From assembly GCA_003640385.1 (NCBI GenBank), contig RCAB01000004.1:186001-250000 (forward strand): a stretch of DNA of 64,000 bases, given 5' to 3'. Positions within the stretch are counted from its first letter, which is position 1. Each line of letters opens with the position of its first letter. Made by a program: the position numbers and the translations under genes. Shown here piece by piece: positions 56,401 to 64,000 of the stretch. Source of the DNA: Setaria digitata (taxonomy: Eukaryota; Nematoda; Chromadorea; Rhabditida; Setariidae). The notes beneath the pieces were generated by a model, which did not search any database, was not told where the DNA came from, and saw only the letters and a list, made by a program, of their open reading frames with translations.

Positions 56401-59400
56401 TAATTTCTTATGTTATTTCTTCTTCCTCCTTCTTCCTTTTCGTCGATTATTACTTGCTGTATTAAACTTGCAGAAGAAATGGAAGAATATGCATCAGTAA
56501 GTTGGAGCGAAATCGTAGACCGGGAAATCACTCATTATCGTAAACCAGGCGAATTTGCTGAAAAGCATGAGAAATTGTCTTCACCTAGCAGAAAAAAGTT
56601 AACTGGCACTATTTTTTAAAGAAAAAAAAAAAAAAAAAAAAAAAAGGCTATTTGAATTATTAAGGAATCTCAGAACACTCATTTAATAGATTTTTAGTTT
56701 CTTTTGATTTTTGGATTCATTTTTTTGACCTTTATAAATTTATTTAAAGGAACACTGAAAGTGCAACAAAACGACAACAAGAACGGCAAAAAAGGGCCAA
56801 AGAATTGCGTCAAATGCTACAAGAACAGAAAGCGCGGCGACTGAAAGAACTCTCTAATAAGGTTAATGCATTAATTAGTTACGAAATCAAAAATGAAGTT
56901 CAGTTTAATGGGATTTTGTTTTAACAATTTGTAGGTGGATGAAGTAAGGCGAAAGCGAGCTGAACTGGATGAGCGAAAACGTGAACACTTGCAAATGCGA
57001 ATGGCTAAGGCACAAGAAAATCGGCAGAAAAGCATCAATGAAATAGTGAAAAAAGCTCGAGACGATGATGTTAAGGTTGGTGGTTTTAAATTTATGATTT
57101 TTTATAACTTTCGAAATTTGAATATACGATATTCTTTTTTACTCCCCGGAGGCTTATAAGTTCGAAATTTTTATAATTTCAAGAATTTTTAACCGACTGA
57201 TTTAGTCGCAAAGAAGACAGTGCAAAAATTTAACACTTCTGCAGAACTGCAGTTTCTTTCGAAATTTTTGGTCTTTATAGATTTACTGAAGTGTGTCTCG
57301 AATTCCAAGCTCAGGCTTTTTTCTCTGAGTTGATTTTGTAGAAGCTTAGAAGAATTTCTAACTCAAAAATCTAGTCAAATTTAAAGTAGAGCAATTAGAT
57401 AGAGAAAATGGTTAGTGAGTGGGTTTTGTAGGTTATGGAAGTCCAATTTATCAATACAATAGAAGCTGGTAATATGCGGCATGATGTTATGATTCGTAGT
57501 CAGGAATGGGAGCAGAGAGCACAAACGATTGCGTGCGAACGAGCTAGGAAGAGTGAGGAAAAGGCTGCTAAGGAAGCGGCGGCTGAAGAACGCCGAAAAA
57601 TAGCTGAGAATGTAATAGTTAATTTCGTTTTTTAACTGCGATATTTTCTTAAATTTCAGTTTTATATTAACAAAAAAAAAACATGAAGGAGGAAACCGTT
57701 GGTAGCGCGCTTAATTTTGTTTTGTTTTCAGCAACGACGAGAAAAAATGCGAGAAAAATTTGAAAAGCAGGAGTTACTGGAGGCGCAACGTAATGAGCAA
57801 GAGAGAGAGAGAAGTGAAGCTGTTCGTGAAAGAAATAAGTAATTCTTTCTCGTGAAAGGATTTTTCGCCTATTATTTGACTGGGATGACTCGTTTTTAAA
57901 CGGTTTAATTCATAGCTTAATTCATAAATTGATTTCGATTAGATTTCAGGCAACTGAATGAACGTGTCGCAGAAAAGAAAGCAATAGAAGCTGTTGAAAG
58001 TGAGAAGCTAATGAAGAAGATCCAAAAAAAGGTTCATCTTTTTCTTGGTATTGTTTTAATTTAGTCAAATTATTTAGACATAAATTTTTGGGGCCGCAAG
58101 AAATATATTGGACACAAGAAATGAAATTTGAAGCAAGAGAATGTTGGAAATTCTTAACATTTTCTAGCAAGAAGAAACACGTCGTCGTTATGAAAATACC
58201 TTGACACAAGTAAAACATCGTGCTGTTGAATTAAGCAGTCCAAGACCAATGGAATCAGTAGTTTCTTTGGCCGATTTTAGCCAGTTACCTTCGGAAGCTC
58301 CGTATATTTCAGTGATTGAGGGTGTAATTGGTGGTGGGAGCTCGAAAAAATGCAAGCTTTGCGGTACTATGGTAAGCTGTTTTTTTAATTTTTTTTTTTT
58401 TTACATTATTACTTCTTACGTGAGCTTTAAACAAAAGCTTTATACAAGATGGACATAACTTAATGCATCATTGTTTAGAAGAATAAAGCACACTTTTCTC
58501 TTTCGTTTTCTAGGGGTTCCTAACTCGAAATATACTGTACGGGTTTATTTTTGGTATTGATCACAACCATTTAGTTAAATTACTTACTGCTAGTTATTAT
58601 TGTTGTCCACTTCTAAAGTAGTCATAGTTTGATTATTTTTAAATTGATTTTATGCTTGCGTTTGTCATTTTAGCTGGACAGCGACTTTTTCATTATGTCA
58701 CATTTTCTTAGCGCTTTCCATCTCTCCAAGGCAAATATTGATATCAGGAAACTAACCTATGATTGCTTGGTTTGTATTTTCATGTAGTCTCCTTCAACTG
58801 TGCACATTTTGTCATTTAGAACAGTTTAAATTAGTACAGCTTACTATGAGGTATTTTTTTAGATATTTGCTTACTTTTCAGAAAAATCAAATTGATCAAA
58901 ATGTTGAAGATGTTACTATTGAAGCAACCAGACAGTTATCTTTAGGTGGAGAAAGTGAGCTTTCAAAACAAAGCACAAACTCAAAAAAACGTCGAACACG
59001 TCTTCGACAAAAGATTCAGACAAGGTAGAGACAGAAATTACAGTTAGGTTTCTTTTCTTGTGAGGTCTGGTTTTTCAGATTTTTAACCTTTAATTTGCAG
59101 AATCAAAGAGTATGAAGATATAATTAGACAGAGCGGTTTAGCTGAAGCTTATCGGACTCCGGTCGGAAAGACAAGGTATTCTCCAGTTACTGTGTTTGTT
59201 ATAATTTTTCAAGTAAGATATCCAATTGAAGGTGTGTAGAATTCTCAGTGTTACATAAACTGAAGTCTTGATTGTTTTAGTATTGATCGCCCCCTTCGGG
59301 ATATCGCTAAAGTGTTGAAAGCAACACTGGGCGATGAAGCAGTTAAGGATCATTGTAACGGATCGGTGAAAGATTCATTTCAAAATAAAGTTTATCCAAA

Positions 59401-62400
59401 CACCGATTTACATGTCCTTGAAAGGTCGTTATCCGAAATCCTCCGAGCACTGCGAGCATCTGATACGGTATTCTTGATATTTTTAGGATTTCACATATAA
59501 TGGAAGCAGTTTGACCTAGCTTATGTGTAATTATTACAAAATTTCGATTATTTTTTATCTGTTTCATATTTTGACATCTTCAGTTTCAGCCACAAAAACG
59601 TGAAATGCTTTTGAAAGCAGTAGTTCAAAATGATTTTATCGATGTTTTGACAGCGTTGATATCTTGTGCGACTAATGGCGATTCAGTTATACCTTCCAGG
59701 TTGAGGCTCATTGCTATTTTAATAAACTTTTTCTTACTCCCACTAGATAAAGCGTAGGGCTTTTTGTTGGAGTATTTTATATCTCGAATAGTTTGTATTT
59801 TTAATCCAGTGTCAATGCTTTTTTGGGACTTTTTTTTTAAGGAACTGAGTAAGCAGGAAGTATGATGACACAATTTTATGTTTGTAGTTTTTTTTGGTCA
59901 ACTCAGAGTAGTTATGATACAGGGCTAGTAAAACGTTTTGTTGATAGTCTAAGCATTATAGTCTCCTGTTTTTATGTCACTGTTGTAATATCTGTAACTT
60001 TCAGGACCTATTGCAAAGCGTTGTCTACTCTTGGAGAGCTTGTCACTGTCGACAAATTTGTCGCTTCCAAGTTTTTCTTCTCGAGTCGCGTTTTTGCGCT
60101 TTTAGATGCGTACTGCATTAAATCCAAAGTAGGTTTTTCTTCCTATACTTTAGCAGTATTGCCTGAGTAGCAAATAAGTATATATAAGCAAAGCAGCCGT
60201 GCAAACATTCTTTTGGAAATAAATTATTAAAAGCTCTCAATCATTCGTAACTGTTTTAAACAGTTTTCGTACTTTATTCAGTGCTTGCTTTGAAAGCTTA
60301 TCTTGACCTTATTTCTATTTTGGAGATGATGGTCTGTCAGTTTCTGAAAGAATCTTCACGCGTATCTATGAACGATGGGTCCCACCGACTTTTAATTGAA
60401 TGTGTTATGCTGTGTTCAACGTTTCTGTGTCTAATGGGCACTTTGTATCCAAAAGTCAGGGGAACCATTTCAAGCAGTGCAGCTGTATTTGGTATCACAG
60501 ATGATGATATATATTTAAAATTGTTGCTAAGGTTTTGTTTTCATTCATCCCGTAATACTTTTCGATTTGTCCATTTGTTTTTATATAATTCTTTCACTTA
60601 AATTTTCATTTTCTACCTTATGTGATGCCCAGGAACTTCTTTCGTATTTAAATTTAATATCGTTTTTTCTTATTTATAAACCATTTAATTGTCTCATTTG
60701 AGTAGCACAAGGTTATTGTAACACGCTAGAACCGTTGTTATAGTAATTCACTGAAAATTGCATAGTAGAGAAGATAGTCTGTCGCAGAAATCATAATTTT
60801 AGTGATTTTGACAAGTTTCTAAGTTAGCAAGTCCATTTGTATTTAAAGCTTCTGTATTCAGTGCGCTGACATTTTATTTCTACAGTTTAATTCAATCAAA
60901 TGGCTATAGTGATATTCTTTCGCTTCTCATCAAACACACAGGCACAATCACTGCTTTACCTTGGTCAGTTCAACTTGATTCCAACGCAGTGGCAATACCT
61001 GTTGTAGTTTATATTGATATGATTTTAGAAACTGGTGAAACGCTTCATCTGCTCAGATGTAAAAAAAGGTTCGTCAATATACATTCTTCAGGCGGGTTCT
61101 ATTGTCTCATTTCTTTTTCTAAAACGCTTTATTGCCTCGTACTCGTTGGATTTGCGGATTTGCTTGACCCCATATTCACACGACAAATTGATCACAAACC
61201 CATAAACATTCAGTTTGAAGCTGAAATACCTTAAAAATGTTTTATTGTAAATTTTATTAATAATATCTGGATACAAATCATGGGTTTGCAGGGTTTAGGA
61301 AACACCCAGTTCAGTTTTTTATTGATATTATAGATGCTATCCTTTGAAAACAAAAGTCACAATTGCTGATTGGTAATGGGATTTAATTTATTAACTGAGA
61401 CAATTCTGCTTTAAAAATGGTCAATAAATTTAAATTGTTGTCAGATAAAAAGAAAATAAGCCAAAATTAAACTAATGCTGTTTTTCGTCAGATTTTTAGA
61501 AAGATATGCGAAAGTTCTAGAAGCTTTAGGATTATCGCTTTTTTGTGTAGATTAGGCATAAACATCTGCTTTTGTTTTTGCTTTTATAACATGCCCGATT
61601 TTGCCGTAACTTATTAATTTATTTTTATAATATCGTATTGTATTTCACTATTATAGCGTATACCTTATTTTAGGGGAAATAATGTGGAAGGAACATTGTC
61701 TGAAAAACCATCAATTACAACGTAAGTTTTGCCAAATTTATATTAAAATCCATTGAATCATAAGTGTAAAGGATTTTACAATGATTTCGGTAGGATCTTT
61801 CTCTTTAAATTTTCTTTTGCAGTACTGCAGCTCCTGCGGCAATTCAGCAGCTCGCAGTTCGAATTTATTCGATGATCTCGGCAGACTGCGGCTCATCAGC
61901 TACAGTAACAACAGTTTCTGTTGTATCTGGAACAAGTCATCGTGCAGAAATAGATGTCACTCAGCTGTTAACAACATCCCTTTTTCAGCTTTGGTTTTTG
62001 CTTTTAAAAAGGGAGCCATCTGAAGCCATCGTACGTATTTTGTTAATTTTTTATATTATAATTAAGGTACTCTCAAGGTCTTTCTTGGATCTTAATAATT
62101 CCATTACCTTGTAGTGAAATTAGGAAATCCACTGAAAAATAATTCTTAAAGATACTGACTTTATTACAGCATCACTTTTTTGATGTTTTGTAAAACAAAA
62201 TAACCGTTCGTGATCTTTCCCATCAATTTCTAAAAATTGTAGTTTGGTAAGGATTAAAAAGCGTAAGAGAATCCTTTTTTTTAAATGAAAATCATATTTC
62301 TGCTGTACAGAAATGCCTCGAAGACAGTGGACTTTGTTTACGATTGGTCCATATCACCATGACAATGGTGGCACAGACTGAAAAAATTGCATCTTCAAAT

Positions 62401-63426
62401 GCAGAGAAACGTGCTAGAAATTTCCTCCATTTTCTTATTGAGGTTATTGGATATTTTGCTACTGCGAGTGAACGGACTAAAGTTAGTTTTCAGAAATATT
62501 TCAATCTAAGTATTTAGGATAGATGTGGGGATTTGAACGAATTTTAAACAAATAGGTCATCTTGAATCACAGACGTTGCTTATTTCCTTATGATATTCTT
62601 TTCTGAATCGTTATGAACAAAAAACAAAAAAAAACAAAAAGATTTTGATCGATCTTTAGTGTTTAGAGTGAGCCATTTCTTGATTTAACACTTTTAATGG
62701 TAGATGTGCTACAAAGTGTTGTTATCTGGTGAGTGCGTAAAGATGTTTCTTGAATTCGCATTAATTAATTTAATCGAAATTCAATCTATCTGTCTTATAT
62801 TTTACAGATGTTTTGTATACTTGGGTGGCAACGTTCATTGTTAATGCAGCTTGTTTCTTTACCACTGGGATATTTCTCAAATCGTGAACTAATGGCAGTT
62901 TTAATGCCAACTCTGATAGCTATATGCTATCAAAATCCCATAGCGATTGATTTGATCAAACCATCGCTTAGTGCAAAAACCTTTGCTATATATCTTGAAG
63001 TTAGTTTTCGACTTTATGTTAGAAAATTATATATGTAATATATTAAGAGAGAATACAATTATATATATACTTTTTTTTTTTGAAAATTCTATTCTTTTTT
63101 AATTTCAGTTTATGAATTAAGTCGTGTGGGTTATTTTGGAGTGGGATAAGCATAGACTGATACACATTCGTGTCTGATGTTTAGCTTCGTAAGCATATTT
63201 GTAGATTAGATAGTTATATAAGCATACAGTACAAGATATTGCAACAATGCCATTTTATTATTTGATTTCATCACGCAGACCAAAAAGTTTCAGGAGTTAG
63301 TAAATGTAGATATTACAGTTAAAGTTTATGACGTTCCAGGCAGCTCAGGATGAACAGTTTCCTGAACCAGCACGATTTCCAAAGAAGTTTTGGCCGGATG
63401 CCATAAAGTATTTCAATAGTTGTTAG
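50439..63426 (+). CDS. SCAPER: SCAPER homologue (S-phase cyclin A-associated protein in the ER)
   Basis: Exon 1 (50439-50517) ends in phase with exon 2 (50971-51168), then over twenty exons to 63340-63426. Landmarks in order: an N-terminal helical block (YYIETLNRTIDCIYEICHKE, LSNSVRDFESLIKTIELEVG, AWEIRKAISPPGKTIVEG); DDGWRLVTTRHKRRKS; WSEIVDREITHYRKPGEF then HEKLSSPSRKK; a long Arg/Glu/Lys coiled coil (56750-58220) with EVQFINTIEAGNMRHDVMIR; a C2H2 zinc finger split between exons (CKLCGTM, then MSHFLSAFH); RRTRLRQKIQTRIKEYEDII; DRPLRDIAKVLKATLGD; and a helical C-terminus with LPLGYFSNRELMAVLMPTLI and FPEPARFPKKFWPDAIKYF. Human SCAPER binds cyclin A and sits at the ER; it is also linked to ribosome-associated tubulin mRNA decay. 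The 1.9 kb intron from 51831 to 53756 is the longest. AATAAA is at 63792. Confidence 0.92.
51645..51681. repeat. Short tandem repeat in SCAPER intron
   Basis: The nine-base unit TTCATGAAC and close variants repeat about four times in the intron before the third coding exon. It is a simple slippage repeat. Confidence 0.6.
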
Positions 63427-64000
63427 AATCATAACAGTAGTTAGTTCTCTAAAGATGTATCGGCTGAAAACTGACTAATTTAGAAATGTCAGGTGGAAAA
63501 AAAAAAATGCATGCAAACTTTCAGCTTTGCTTTCCTTTGTCTCTGACTAATTTCTTCTGAATACCGTGCATTGGCTGCAGCCGTACTTCTGCTATACTGC
63601 ATTCAATTCTTTTGGTGTTGTATTTCGGTTATTTGTGCTCATTAACTCTTTAATTTTATTGTATGAGCCAGAAGGGAGCTCAATTTTGCTTGATAAAATT
63701 TCCTTTCAATCTGACTGGCGACTTCTCTGCTCGTATTGTTTTTCATTTTCTGGATTTAAGGCTATTTTTTTTAAAGTCAAAAAAACTCAACAATAAAAGT
63801 ATTGAGGGGTGAATTTCCTTTTTAATATGCTTAACTATCATAGTGATAATGCTCTGTATTCGGAGCAACAGTGGAATTTATGTTGTATAGCCTTCGATTG
63901 TTTTTGACCTATCTCTGTCAATACGCTTTAGTAGTGTTTTATGTACAGCTTTGGATTTATTACAGAAAGGTCAAGAGTTCATTATGGTCAGAAAAAAAAA
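63427..64000. other. 3' flank of SCAPER
   Basis: The SCAPER 3' untranslated region probably ends near the AATAAA at 63792. A 76-codon frame at 63566-63796 overlaps that signal and shows no family feature; I treat it as untranslated. Nothing else is recognised up to the window edge. Confidence 0.5.

Noticed and set aside
63566..63796. Plus frame after SCAPER
   Set aside because: Overlaps the probable poly(A) signal and has no recognisable content.

Overview
This window reads as nuclear DNA of a nematode. It is AT-rich, its genes are cut into many short exons (about 50-300 bp) with GT-AG introns, and the best matches are animal proteins with a worm flavour: an UNC-55/COUP-TF receptor, an RLBP-1-type RhoGAP and a DPF-3-type peptidase. 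A 28S rRNA fragment resembling those of spirurid worms makes a clade III (filarial-like) worm plausible, but that is inference. I rebuilt exons by checking splice sites, reading frame and phase by eye; nothing was searched or aligned by computer.

Layout. 151-3805 (-): an RNA-binding protein with an hnRNP C/RALY-type RRM and two C-terminal zinc knuckles. 3806-12818: a gene-poor stretch of about 9 kb with GC-richer islands and some decayed, coding-like sequence, probably the upstream region of the next gene. 12819-18536 (+): a COUP-TF nuclear receptor (unc-55 type) complete through its last helix. 18537-22147: mostly non-coding, with a broken transgelin/calponin exon and possible minus-strand exon relics. 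22148-26323 (+): golgin-84. 27124-28853 (+): VTA1, the Vps4 cofactor of the ESCRT pathway. 29692-39415 (+): a RalBP1-like RhoGAP. 40445-42757 (-): the long-chain polyprenyl diphosphate synthase of ubiquinone synthesis (coq-1). 43527-49486 (+): a DPP8/9-like serine peptidase. 50439-63426 (+): a SCAPER homologue. The last 570 bp hold no recognised gene.

The most unusual part is 31200-36317, a 5.1 kb intron of the RhoGAP gene. It holds a complete leucine-rich-repeat membrane receptor gene on the opposite strand (31640-35571). One intron of that nested gene carries about 98 bp of the 5' end of 28S rRNA (33553-33650). The window is thus three layers deep there: rDNA relic inside an intron, inside a nested antisense gene, inside an intron.

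Functionally the genes are ordinary housekeeping and neuronal loci without an obvious shared pathway. Golgin-84, VTA1, RLBP-1 and SCAPER all touch membrane traffic or the ER/Golgi, which may be chance. I found no tRNA, CRISPR, intact transposon or bacterial operon.
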